Source of the DNA: Rhodospirillales bacterium
GTDB taxonomy: Bacteria; Pseudomonadota; Alphaproteobacteria; Rhodospirillales; Defluviicoccaceae
NCBI GenBank assembly: GCA_007695045.1
Contig: REEP01000083.1
Location: 1 to 35,306 of the forward strand
Length of the DNA stretch: 35,306 nt
Direction: 5' to 3'
Under the pieces are notes generated by a model. That model did not search any database. It was not told the DNA's origin and saw nothing but the letters and a program-made list of their open reading frames with translations. Below, in pieces: positions 18,444-25,288 of the stretch. Every line of letters begins with the position of its first letter. The first letter of the stretch is position 1. Position numbers and translations under genes: made by a program.

Positions 18444-18839
18444 ATGATCGACCAGAGCAGCAGCCAAGCGCCGATGAGTGAGGATCGGCCGGAGACCACC
18501 CGCAACCGCCCGGTGTTCTCCCCGCCCACCGATATCTACGAGACCGAGGACGCTTTGATCGTCTCCATGGAAATGCCGGGGGTCGAACCCGATGGCGTGG
18601 ACGTAACCCTGGACAAACGTGTTCTGACCATCACCGGTGTCGGGCAGTCCGTCGAACCGGAAGGCTATGCTCTTTCCCACGCGGAATATCGCGCGGGCGA
18701 CTACGAACGGGCGTTCACACTGTCGGAAAACATCGATCGGGATGGGATTGAAGCGGCGTTGCGCGACGGCGTTTTGCGGCTGACCCTGCCCAAGGTAAAG
18801 CCGGCGCCGGCCAAGACCATCTCGGTCAAGGCGGGCTGA
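18444..18839 (+). CDS. Small heat-shock protein, Hsp20/alpha-crystallin family (copy 2)
   Basis: The 131-aa protein has the alpha-crystallin domain from about residue 30. Visible pieces are PPTDIYETEDALIVSMEMPG, LDKRVLTITG, YRAGDYERAFTLSENIDRDG and LRDGVLRLTLPKVKPAPAK. This form, with IYET and a C-terminal lysine- and proline-rich tail, resembles the second member of paired class-A/class-B Hsp20 genes that can co-assemble. GGAGG lies eight bases before the ATG. It is probably co-transcribed with copy 1 across the tandem repeat. Confidence 0.95.
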   Translation: MIDQSSSQAPMSEDRPETTRNRPVFSPPTDIYETEDALIVSMEMPGVEPDGVDVTLDKRVLTITGVGQSVEPEGYALSHAEYRAGDYERAFTLSENIDRDGIEAALRDGVLRLTLPKVKPAPAKTISVKAG

Positions 18840-18900
18840 GGTCATTCGACCGGTCGTCGTTTCAGGGGCGCGGGCCGGCGTGGTCGGGAAAGGAAAACCG

Positions 18901-19992
18901 ATGCGGTTGTGGATTGGGCCGAGGGTTGCGGCCGTTTTGATCATGGCGTCAGCGATGCTGGCGGTCGGCCCGCCGGCAACGGCGTTTGTTGCCGCTCCGT
19001 ATGAGCGGGACGGCGTCCCGACGCTGGCCCCGCTTCTGGAACGGGCCACCGATGCGGTGGTCAACATCTCGGTGCTGACGCCGGCCCCGACTTACCAGAA
19101 CCCGTTGATGCAGGACCCGTTCTTCCGGCGGTTTTTCAACCTGCCGGAGACATTGCCGGAAGGGCGGCCCCGGGTCAGTGCCGGTTCGGGCGTCATCGTC
19201 GACGCCGGTCAGGGATATGTGCTGACCAATTACCACGTGATCCGTAACGCCACACGGGTGGCGGTTACTTTGAAGGACCGTCGCCGTTTCGATGCCAGCT
19301 TGGTCGGCAGCGATCCCGCCACCGACATCGCCGTGCTCAAGATCGATGCGCGCGACCTGACGGCCTTGCCAATCGGTGATTCGGACAGGGTCCAGGTGGG
19401 GGATTTCGTGCTCGCCATCGGCAACCCCTTCGGCCTGGGCCAGACGGTCACCTCGGGAATCGTCAGCGCTCTCGGGCGGGGCGGGCTCCGGGTCGAAGGT
19501 TACGAGGACTTCATCCAGACCGACGCCTCGATCAATCCCGGCAACTCCGGCGGGGCCTTGATCGATCTTCATGGACGGATGATCGGCGTCAATACGGCGA
19601 TCGTTGCGCCCGCAGGCGGCAACGTCGGCATCGGCTTCGCCGTGCCGAGCAATATGGCCCGCGCCGTCATGGATCAGATCACCCGCTACGGCGAGGTGCG
19701 TCGTGGCCGCCTCGGCGTTTCCATCCAGGATGTGACGCCCGATATTGCCGATGCCCTCGATCTTGAGCGGGTCAGGGGGGCCCTGGTGGCGGACGTCCAA
19801 CAGGGTTCGTCGGCGGCGCGCGCCGGTATTCGTTCCGGCGATGTGATCGTGCGCCTCAATGGAGACTCGATCGAAGGTGCCGGCGATTTGCGCAACAAGG
19901 TGGGTTTGATCCCAGTGGGTGAGCAGGTGGAACTGACGCTCATACGCCGGGGGCGGACGATGACGGTGCAGGCGGAAGTAGGCGCTACGTGA
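18901..19992 (+). CDS. HtrA/DegP-family serine protease with one PDZ domain
   Basis: The 363-aa protein begins with a basic, hydrophobic export signal (RVAAVLIMASAMLAV), with a possible cleavage after ATA, so it acts in the periplasm. The trypsin-like domain carries the triad His112 (LTNYHVI), Asp142 (ATDIAVLK) and Ser216 (NPGNSGGA). A single PDZ domain follows (GRLGVSIQDVTPDIADAL, then AGIRSGDVIVRLNG). One PDZ rather than two makes it DegS-like in architecture. Without a clear retained anchor it may instead be a soluble short DegQ-like form. The ATG at 18901, with AAAGGA upstream, is preferred over a GTG at 18880. It overlaps the next gene by four bases. Confidence 0.92.
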   Translation: MRLWIGPRVAAVLIMASAMLAVGPPATAFVAAPYERDGVPTLAPLLERATDAVVNISVLTPAPTYQNPLMQDPFFRRFFNLPETLPEGRPRVSAGSGVIVDAGQGYVLTNYHVIRNATRVAVTLKDRRRFDASLVGSDPATDIAVLKIDARDLTALPIGDSDRVQVGDFVLAIGNPFGLGQTVTSGIVSALGRGGLRVEGYEDFIQTDASINPGNSGGALIDLHGRMIGVNTAIVAPAGGNVGIGFAVPSNMARAVMDQITRYGEVRRGRLGVSIQDVTPDIADALDLERVRGALVADVQQGSSAARAGIRSGDVIVRLNGDSIEGAGDLRNKVGLIPVGEQVELTLIRRGRTMTVQAEVGAT

Positions 19993-20990
19993 GGGGGGTC
20001 GCGGCGACAACCGAGCCGACCCGCCTGAAAGCCACACCTTTGGATAGCCGGCAGCAGCGTCGCCACAAGCTTAGAAACGCGGTCCAGACCACCCTGTTGC
20101 TGACGGGCATGGCGGCGTTGCTTGCCACCTGTGCCTGGCTTATCGCCGGCTGGGAAGGTGTTTTGTGGACTGTTGTCGGCGGGGCGGTGGCGGTCGCCAT
20201 CACGCCCAAGGTCACGCCCAGGATGGTCCTCGCCATGTACCGGGCAAGACCGATCACGCCCGCCACGGCGCCCGAACTCTACCAGGCGCTCGACTGGATC
20301 GCCGACCGGGCGGGTCTGCCGGCCGTTCCCCGGCTGTTCTACATCCCGTCTTCGATGCTCAACGCATTCGCCGTCGGCAAGCCGGATGGCGCAGCCGTGG
20401 CGGTCACCGATGGCCTCTTGCGCACCCTCAGCCTCCGTGAAATCGTTGCCGTACTCGCCCACGAAATCAGCCATGTGCGCAACCATGACCTCTGGGTCAT
20501 GGGCTTGGCCGACATCATCACCCGCCTGACCCGGGTCATGGCGTTTGCCGGCCTTCTGCTGCTGGCGATCAGCTTGCCGGTGTGGCTGGTGGAGCGGGGT
20601 ACGGTGCCTGTCCTTCTGATCATCATCTTGCTGGCGGCTCCCACCTTTGGCAGTCTGCTGCAAATGGCTTTGTCGCGGGCCCGCGAATACGATGCGGATC
20701 TGGATGCAGCTGGCCTGACCGGCGATCCGGCCGGGCTGGCTTCGGCCCTCCGGAAAATGGAACGGGTGCAGGGACGATTCTGGGAAATGCTCATGCCCGA
20801 CCAGCGCATTCCGGATCCATCCCTGTTGCGAACGCACCCGCCGACCGAGGAACGGATCGACCGGCTGCTGTCGTTGTATGCGGAACCAGACCGTCCGCGC
20901 CGGGACTCCGGGGACGGCTTTCGTGTCCCACTGACATTGCCGGCCGTCGACCGCAAGCCGCGCCGGCATGCCAACGGCCTCTGGTACTGA
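19989..20990 (+). CDS. M48-family membrane zinc metalloprotease, HtpX-like
   Basis: The 333-aa protein has hydrophobic segments at about residues 32-53, 57-72, 183-200 and 205-222. Between them lies the zinc site HEISH (158-162), with the third ligand probably E233 in SRAREYDAD. This is the HtpX layout: a protease in the inner membrane that faces the cytosol and degrades misfolded membrane proteins. It has a longer N-terminus than E. coli HtpX and a 40-residue C-terminal extension. The GTG start overlaps the stop of the HtrA gene, so the two are very likely translated together as a protein-quality-control pair. Confidence 0.9.
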   Translation: MRGVAATTEPTRLKATPLDSRQQRRHKLRNAVQTTLLLTGMAALLATCAWLIAGWEGVLWTVVGGAVAVAITPKVTPRMVLAMYRARPITPATAPELYQALDWIADRAGLPAVPRLFYIPSSMLNAFAVGKPDGAAVAVTDGLLRTLSLREIVAVLAHEISHVRNHDLWVMGLADIITRLTRVMAFAGLLLLAISLPVWLVERGTVPVLLIIILLAAPTFGSLLQMALSRAREYDADLDAAGLTGDPAGLASALRKMERVQGRFWEMLMPDQRIPDPSLLRTHPPTEERIDRLLSLYAEPDRPRRDSGDGFRVPLTLPAVDRKPRRHANGLWY

Positions 20991-21005
20991 GCCCCGGGGA
21001 GCGGG

Positions 21006-21719
21006 ATGACCAATCGGCTTTGCGTCTTCGATTGCGACGGCACACTGGTCGACAGCCAGCATGCCATCATCACCAGCATGGCGGCGGCGTTTGCTGTTCA
21101 TGGTCTGGCGCACCCGGGGGATGCAGCGGTCCGCCAGGTGGTCGGGCTCGCGCTGCTGGAAGCGGTGGCTGCCCTGCTGCCGCAGGCCGACGCCGACATC
21201 TGGGCCCGTGTCGCCCGCAGCTACAGTGAGGCGTTCGGTGACCTGCGGCGCAGCGGCGGCGTGCAAGAACCCTTGTTCCCGGGCCTGGAGAACGCACTCG
21301 CTGCCCTGGAAGCGGACGACTGGCTGCTGGGGATCGCCACCGGAAAGTCCTCCCGCGGGCTTAAAAACACCCTCGCCGTACATGGGCTCGAAGGGCGCTT
21401 CGTCACCCTGCAAACCGCCGACGTGGCCGCCGGGAAGCCGCATCCGGAGATGCTGCTGCGGGCCATGGCGGATGCCGGAGCGGTTCCGGAGCGGACGGTG
21501 ATGGTGGGCGACACCAGCTTCGATATGTTGATGGCGCGCCAAGCCGGCGCCCACGGAATCGGCGTTATCTGGGGTTATCACGAACGGGCGGTGATCCAGG
21601 CCGCCGGCGCCCACACCCTCATCGAGACGTTTGACGAGTTGCCCGGCGCGGTCAGCGCCCTTCTCGACGTGGGTGAGGCAATGCAGCGCGCGGCGGCACC
21701 GGACCGGCCATCATGCTGA
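21006..21719 (+). CDS. HAD-IA phosphatase, phosphoglycolate-phosphatase-like
   Basis: The 237-aa protein starts NRLCVFDCDGTLVDSQHAII, with motif I D9 and D11. It then has GIATGKSSRGLKN (motif II Thr), AGKPHPEML (motif III Lys) and MVGDTSFDMLMARQAGA (motif IV Asp). This is the Gph-like group, but the substrate cannot be told from sequence. In many alphaproteobacteria a HAD gene of this kind lies between rluC and the ATP12 gene; here the hsp20 and protease block is inserted between them. It overlaps the ATP12 gene by seven bases. Confidence 0.9.
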   Translation: MTNRLCVFDCDGTLVDSQHAIITSMAAAFAVHGLAHPGDAAVRQVVGLALLEAVAALLPQADADIWARVARSYSEAFGDLRRSGGVQEPLFPGLENALAALEADDWLLGIATGKSSRGLKNTLAVHGLEGRFVTLQTADVAAGKPHPEMLLRAMADAGAVPERTVMVGDTSFDMLMARQAGAHGIGVIWGYHERAVIQAAGAHTLIETFDELPGAVSALLDVGEAMQRAAAPDRPSC

Positions 21720-22453
21720 GCGAGCGCACCCGGCGCTTCTACCGCGAGGCGACGGCGGCCCCGGTGGAAGCCGGCAGCTTTACGATCGTCCTGGACGGCC
21801 GCGCCATGCGCACGCCGGCAGGGGCCCCCTTTGTCCTGGTCAGCCCGGACCTTGCGCAAGCGATCGCCGAGGAATGGTCGGCCCAGCCGGACATGCTGCG
21901 CCCGGACACCATGCCGCTCACCCGACTCGCTGCCACCGCAATCGACCGTATCGCACCGCAGCGGCAGGCCATGATCGACACGCTGGTGGGATACGGGGGT
22001 TCGGACTTGGTTTGCTATCGGGCGTCCGGTCCGCCGGATCTGGTCGTGCGCCAGCATCGGTCTTGGCAGCCGTTGCTGGACTGGGCGGCGGATCGCCTGG
22101 GCGCGCACTTGGCGGTCACGGAAGGCGTCATGCCGATTACGCAGTCCCCGCAAGCTTTGGCTGCACTGGCGCGCGCGGTGTCGGGGTTGGATGACCTGGC
22201 GTTGACCGCCCTCGCGGTAGTGGCCCAGGCGAGCGGATCCCTGGTCATTGCTCTGGCGTTGACCGCCGGTCGGATTGATCCGGCGGCGGCGTTGGCGGCA
22301 GCCGAACAGGATGCCGATTACCAGGCCGAGCGCTGGGGCGCGGTGGCGGAGATCACTGAACGCCGCCGCCGGTTGGAGAGTGAGATCGCCGACGCCGCCC
22401 GCTTCCTGGCTCTCATCCGCCACGGAGACCGCCCGCAAATCGTCGACGCATAG
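21713..22453 (+). CDS. ATP12-family F1-ATPase assembly chaperone
   Basis: The 246-aa protein begins LSERTRRFYREATAAPVEAG and contains FTIVLDGRAMRTPAGAPFVL, AEEWSAQPDMLRPDTMPLTR and DLVCYRASGPPDLVVRQ. These are the family's characteristic stretches. The mitochondrial homologue binds the F1 alpha subunit before assembly. The family is typical of alphaproteobacteria, which supports the taxonomic call. It overlaps the upstream HAD gene, and the next gene starts 14 bases later, so they may share a transcript. Confidence 0.93.
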   Translation: MLSERTRRFYREATAAPVEAGSFTIVLDGRAMRTPAGAPFVLVSPDLAQAIAEEWSAQPDMLRPDTMPLTRLAATAIDRIAPQRQAMIDTLVGYGGSDLVCYRASGPPDLVVRQHRSWQPLLDWAADRLGAHLAVTEGVMPITQSPQALAALARAVSGLDDLALTALAVVAQASGSLVIALALTAGRIDPAAALAAAEQDADYQAERWGAVAEITERRRRLESEIADAARFLALIRHGDRPQIVDA

Positions 22454-22467
22454 GACGGGCGACGACC

Positions 22468-23238
22468 ATGCCCAACTTCTATGCAAAGTACCGCACCCGG
22501 TTGGAGCGCTACGTCGGTGAGTTCGCGCATGTGCAGCCCGCGGCGCCGATACCGATCGATCCTGTCGACCAGCCGGCAGCGGCCCTGACCAGGGGCGGGC
22601 AGGTGCTCGCGGCCCTGCCCGGCGTCAGCTTTCGGAACCTGTTCAATACCTTCAATCAGGTGACGGCAGCGTTCACTTGGGATCCGTCGGCCGCGGGTTC
22701 GTATACATGGCAGCGCGCCATGGAGGCGCTCGACGGCACCAGGACATCGGGCGAATGCAAAATCCTCGCTGCCGCGCTGCTGGGCTTATGGGTATTCCCG
22801 CCACCCTTCGGTCTTGGGCAGGCGGGCGCCGCGCCCAGGGCATCACTGTACCGATTCGAAAACTATGATGCGGGCGAGGGCTTTATCGCTCACCATCCCG
22901 TCGGCGGTGTGCGCGGACTGCGCCCGAACATCATGCATCCCCATGGCAGCCCGACCGATCTCGCCACCAGGCAGCCGTTGTACCAGTGGGGCGATCACAA
23001 GGTCGTCTTCTACGACGGACGGCTGTGGGATCCGTCGTATCAATGTGTCTGGCAGCGCGAAGAAGACATGGTCGCCTTCGAGTTCACCGGGCAGCATCAC
23101 TATATCGACGGGGACGCCTACGAAATCCGGGTGGTGACGCCGAACCCGGCCCGGGGATGGCTCGCCCATCAGATGATGTTCATGCGGTTCGATCTCACCG
23201 GCGGTGGGTGGAAAGGACCGTATCGGGCCATCGCCTGA
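22468..23238 (+). CDS. Unrecognised 256-aa protein with transglutaminase-like Cys-His-Asp pattern
   Basis: No family was recognised with certainty. The protein has no signal peptide or membrane segment. Its central part carries GECKILAAALLGLWVF (C97), then after about 80 residues GDHKVVFYDGRLWDPSY (H177, D188). This order and local context (Cys at a helix start, His then a YDG-W strand, then Asp-Pro) resembles transglutaminase-like or papain-like catalytic cores. The fold is inferred. It follows the ATP12 gene by 14 bases, so it could share that transcript. It also lies about 770 bases before a PAAR-like gene, so a secreted or regulatory role linked to the type VI system is possible. A moderate GGACGG site precedes the ATG. 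Confidence 0.85.
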   Translation: MPNFYAKYRTRLERYVGEFAHVQPAAPIPIDPVDQPAAALTRGGQVLAALPGVSFRNLFNTFNQVTAAFTWDPSAAGSYTWQRAMEALDGTRTSGECKILAAALLGLWVFPPPFGLGQAGAAPRASLYRFENYDAGEGFIAHHPVGGVRGLRPNIMHPHGSPTDLATRQPLYQWGDHKVVFYDGRLWDPSYQCVWQREEDMVAFEFTGQHHYIDGDAYEIRVVTPNPARGWLAHQMMFMRFDLTGGGWKGPYRAIA

Positions 23239-23294
23239 CCATCGTCTCCACGGGGAAGTCGGATAACCGTCATCTTGGGTGGGGCACCCGGTTC

Positions 23295-23328
23295 CGCCGG
23301 GGCTCATGCGCAAGCTTCCGCCCCGGCG
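23295..23328. terminator. Hairpin between convergent genes, possible terminator
   Basis: CGCCGGGGC (23295-23303) and GCCCCGGCG (23320-23328) form a perfect 9-bp stem with a 16-base loop. It lies in the 125-base gap between the end of the 256-aa gene and the end of the convergent lipoprotein gene. No T-run follows on either strand, so an intrinsic terminator is doubtful. A rho-assisted or RNA-protecting hairpin is possible. Nothing else was recognised in this gap. Confidence 0.35.
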
Positions 23329-23363
23329 TCCCGGTTGTGGGCTCAAACCCGACCGAGGTTAGC

Positions 23364-23792
23364 CTATTGCTGCTGCTCGGTCCCGCCCTCGCCCTCGATC
23401 CTTTGGCGCATTTCGTCGATGGTCTGCTCGACGTCTTCCGCGGCTTCCTCGGCTGCGCGTTCGATGGCTTCCATCGCTTCGCGGGCGCGCCGCTCCGCTT
23501 CCTCGGTCAGGGATTCGGTTTCCTCGATTGCCTCCTCGCCCAAGGTCTCGGCTTCCTCCACCGCTTCGTCGATGGCGGTTTCGACATCCTCCACTGCTTC
23601 CTCCATGGTGGTCTCGGCCTCCTCGACGGCCTCTTCCATGGATTCTTCAGCTTCGTCGATGGCTTGTTCCGCCTGCTCGGCCGGCGCTGCGGCCTCTTCG
23701 GCCGGCTGCTCCTGCTCACATGCGGTCAGCACGGCCGCGCCAAAACCGATGGCTACCAGCATGGCTGTGGTCGAAAGCAATTTACGTTTCAT
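23364..23792 (-). CDS. Acidic lipoprotein made of nine 11-residue repeats
   Basis: The 142-aa product starts MKRKLLSTTAMLVAIG and has a lipoprotein signal ending in the lipobox LTAC, with C25 as the lipidated cysteine. The mature protein is almost wholly acidic. From residue 36 to 134 it divides into nine consecutive 11-residue units, for example EAEESMEEAVE, EAETTMEEAVE, DVETAIDEAVE and EAETLGEEAIE. Hydrophobic residues recur at unit positions 2, 5-6 and 9-10. This fits a hendecad (right-handed or straight) helical coiled coil anchored to a membrane facing the periplasm. The start is the second of two adjacent ATGs, five bases after AGGTG. The function is unknown. It is the only gene on the minus strand in the window. 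Confidence 0.88.
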   Translation of the reverse strand: MKRKLLSTTAMLVAIGFGAAVLTACEQEQPAEEAAAPAEQAEQAIDEAEESMEEAVEEAETTMEEAVEDVETAIDEAVEEAETLGEEAIEETESLTEEAERRAREAMEAIERAAEEAAEDVEQTIDEMRQRIEGEGGTEQQQ

Positions 23793-24011
23793 CATATCAC
23801 CTATCGCTCGCATTCTGTTCGCCAACGGGTGCCTGCCCCCTTTGACAAGACCGTGCCGGCCCGATGTGGCAATTTGATGGGACCGGCGGCTCAGTGGACG
23901 GCGCTGGCTGTGGCGCGCCGCCGTTTCCCACCGCGCCAGGATAAGCATGAGCGCAGTAGAAACTCCAAATCATAGCCGGTGGTTACACGCAAAGAAAGGG
24001 AGACACAAGCG
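23793..24011. other. Divergent intergenic region between lipoprotein and PAAR-like genes
   Basis: This 219-base gap must hold the start signals of both divergent genes. On the + strand TTGACA occurs at 23842-23847, but no good -10 box follows at 16-18 bases. On the minus strand no convincing promoter was found. A GGGAG ribosome binding site at 23998-24002 serves the PAAR-like gene. Nothing else was recognised. Confidence 0.4.
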
Positions 24012-24401
24012 ATGGCGATGCAGGTTTGCATGGGGGCGATGCTTCAGTGCAGTTTTGGTGTGGCGCCCAGCAGCCTGGTCGTCCTCCCTGTGAACCGGAC
24101 GCTGGTCGGCGGTCCGCCGGCGGCCACCATTATGGATCACGCCCCTTTGGTGAATATCCCCCCCTTCGGCATGTGCACCAGCATCGCCAACCCGGCGGTG
24201 GCCGCAGCCACCGCTGCCGCATTCGGGGTTCTGACGCCCCAGCCGTGTGTGCCCGTCACGGTGGCGCCATGGGCGCCGGGCTCCCCCACCGTGCTGATCG
24301 GTGGTCTGCCGGTCCTCAACGATTCGTCCAAGCTGATGTGCCTGTGGGCCGGTGTCATCCAGGTGACGTCTCCCGGTCAGGTCACTGAAACCGTGCCGTG
24401 A
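24012..24401 (+). CDS. DUF4280 PAAR-like protein (type VI spike tip)
   Basis: The 129-aa protein matches the DUF4280 pattern. It shows VCMGAMLQCSFGVAPSSLVV near the start, IMDHAPLVNIPPFGMC, ANPAVAAATAAAFGVLTPQP, and the end with PTVLIGGLPVLNDSSKLMC. Conserved cysteines and the Asp-His pair may bind metal. Proteins of this family are thought to cap the VgrG trimer, as PAAR proteins do, and can carry or recruit effectors. No effector domain is fused here. The ATG at 24012 is preferred over an in-frame GTG at 23979 because GGGAG lies nine bases upstream. The type VI genes that follow support the role. Confidence 0.88.
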   Translation: MAMQVCMGAMLQCSFGVAPSSLVVLPVNRTLVGGPPAATIMDHAPLVNIPPFGMCTSIANPAVAAATAAAFGVLTPQPCVPVTVAPWAPGSPTVLIGGLPVLNDSSKLMCLWAGVIQVTSPGQVTETVP

Positions 24402-24700
24402 GCCGTTCCGCAGACTCCTGAAAGCCCTGCTATCTGGAGGACCATTCCCCCCCCCGAACAGGGTCGGGAAGGCCTTGACACAAGTGTCCCGAATTGGGGT
24501 ACGCTCCCTCTCGCGTGTCAGGGAAGGCGAAGGTGAACCCGAGACTCTCGGTTGCGACAGGGCAGCGGACGGGGAGACTGGATCGGTGCTCCGTTTCCCC
24601 ATGATCCGGGCTCCAGTCGGCGTGATCGGGTGGGCTCGGGCGGAATGGAGGAGTATCCCAGATTCGGGGGGATGTTCTCGTTATAGGGGTCGGTTTCCTC
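24402..24700. other. Leader region before the SPOR-tssJKLM genes
   Basis: This gap of about 300 bases holds no convincing gene. It contains a run of nine C (24447-24455) and a promoter candidate (24475-24505). A long, apparently structured leader follows, including a small hairpin of CCGAGA and TCTCGG around 24538-24555 and a weaker GGGGA/TCCCC pairing further on. At 24645 an ATG opens a short frame that runs into a G6 run (24666-24671). Adding one base there would fuse it to the SPOR gene. Confidence 0.5.
24475..24505 (+). promoter_or_regulatory. Candidate promoter with operator-like palindrome, upstream of the type VI genes
   Basis: A perfect -35 box TTGACA (24475-24480) is followed after 19 bases by TACGCT (24500-24505). 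The spacing is long, so the -10 is uncertain. The -35 overlaps the inverted repeat GACAC-AA-GTGTC (24477-24488), which is placed like a repressor site. If used, it would start a leader of roughly 140-200 bases before the SPOR and tssJKLM genes. Confidence 0.45.
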
Positions 24701-25288
24701 GTGACCGCGGTGCTGGCATTCATGCTGGGCGTGGCCGCGACACTGTGGGCGGTGGGGGATGATTGGCAGGACTCTCAGGTGACGCCGCCGCTTGCTGTGG
24801 AAAGCGGCGCCGATGCACCCGCGGCGTTCTCCGCGACCGGCACCGACGTCGACCCTGCCGCCGCGGATGCCATGACGGCAGACGCAAGTGGCGAGCCTGC
24901 GTCTGAAGACGCGTCGCAAGCATCGTCAACGGGAGCCGAAGCGACGGGCAGTGCGCAGTCCGGCACCGGCGGGCCCGCCGGAATGGCGTCTCAGGGGGCT
25001 CCCGAAGGGGCGAGTGCCGGCGCCGGCCGACGCAGCTATCAGGTGCGGGTGGGCGCTTTCCTGGACGCGGACAACGCCGCTCAGGTGGGCGAAGCGGTGC
25101 GGGCCTCCGGCCTTCCTGTGCAGATCCAGCCGCAGCCCGATGCGGAGGGGCGTGACTGGTACATCGTTCAGATTGGCCCCTATCGCGACCGCAGCGAAGC
25201 GATGGACGTTGCCGGCCGTCTGCGCCGCAGCCAGGGCTATGATGCCCTGGTGATCAGCGTCGATGGCGGCTCGGAGGCCGGCTCGTGA
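24701..25288 (+). CDS. SPOR-domain membrane-anchored protein at head of type VI operon
   Basis: From the GTG at 24701 the 195-aa product has an N-terminal membrane helix (TAVLAFMLGVAATLWAV). A low-complexity Ala/Ser/Asp/Gly linker follows (about residues 25-108), then a C-terminal SPOR domain (about 111-187: SYQVRVGAFLDADNAAQVGE, WYIVQIGPYRDRSEAM). SPOR domains bind denuded peptidoglycan glycans, so the protein probably links the inner membrane to the cell wall. The start is uncertain. The membrane helix clearly continues upstream in the same frame (DVLVIGVGFLV) with no standard start codon. A one-base change in a G6 run would join it to an ATG at 24645 giving MEEYPRFGG. The stop overlaps the tssJ start. 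Confidence 0.8.
   Translation: MTAVLAFMLGVAATLWAVGDDWQDSQVTPPLAVESGADAPAAFSATGTDVDPAAADAMTADASGEPASEDASQASSTGAEATGSAQSGTGGPAGMASQGAPEGASAGAGRRSYQVRVGAFLDADNAAQVGEAVRASGLPVQIQPQPDAEGRDWYIVQIGPYRDRSEAMDVAGRLRRSQGYDALVISVDGGSEAGS

Noticed and set aside
17921-18839. Recent duplication of hsp20
   Set aside because: The two proteins share only the alpha-crystallin pattern and differ widely elsewhere, so they are old paralogues.
19686-21614. Minus-strand open frame of 642 codons opposite the protease and HAD genes
   Set aside because: The sense frames contain full catalytic motifs. The antisense one has none and no ribosome binding site of note.
23281-23365. tRNA-like piece (T-arm-like GTGGG-CTCAAAC-CCGAC)
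   Set aside because: One mismatch in the arm, loop lacks TTC, and no acceptor stem, anticodon arm or CCA end can be fitted.
24475-24762. + strand open frame of 95 codons in the leader before the SPOR gene
   Set aside because: It would start with TTG inside the -35 box, has Arg/Gly-rich shadow composition and overlaps the SPOR gene out of frame.
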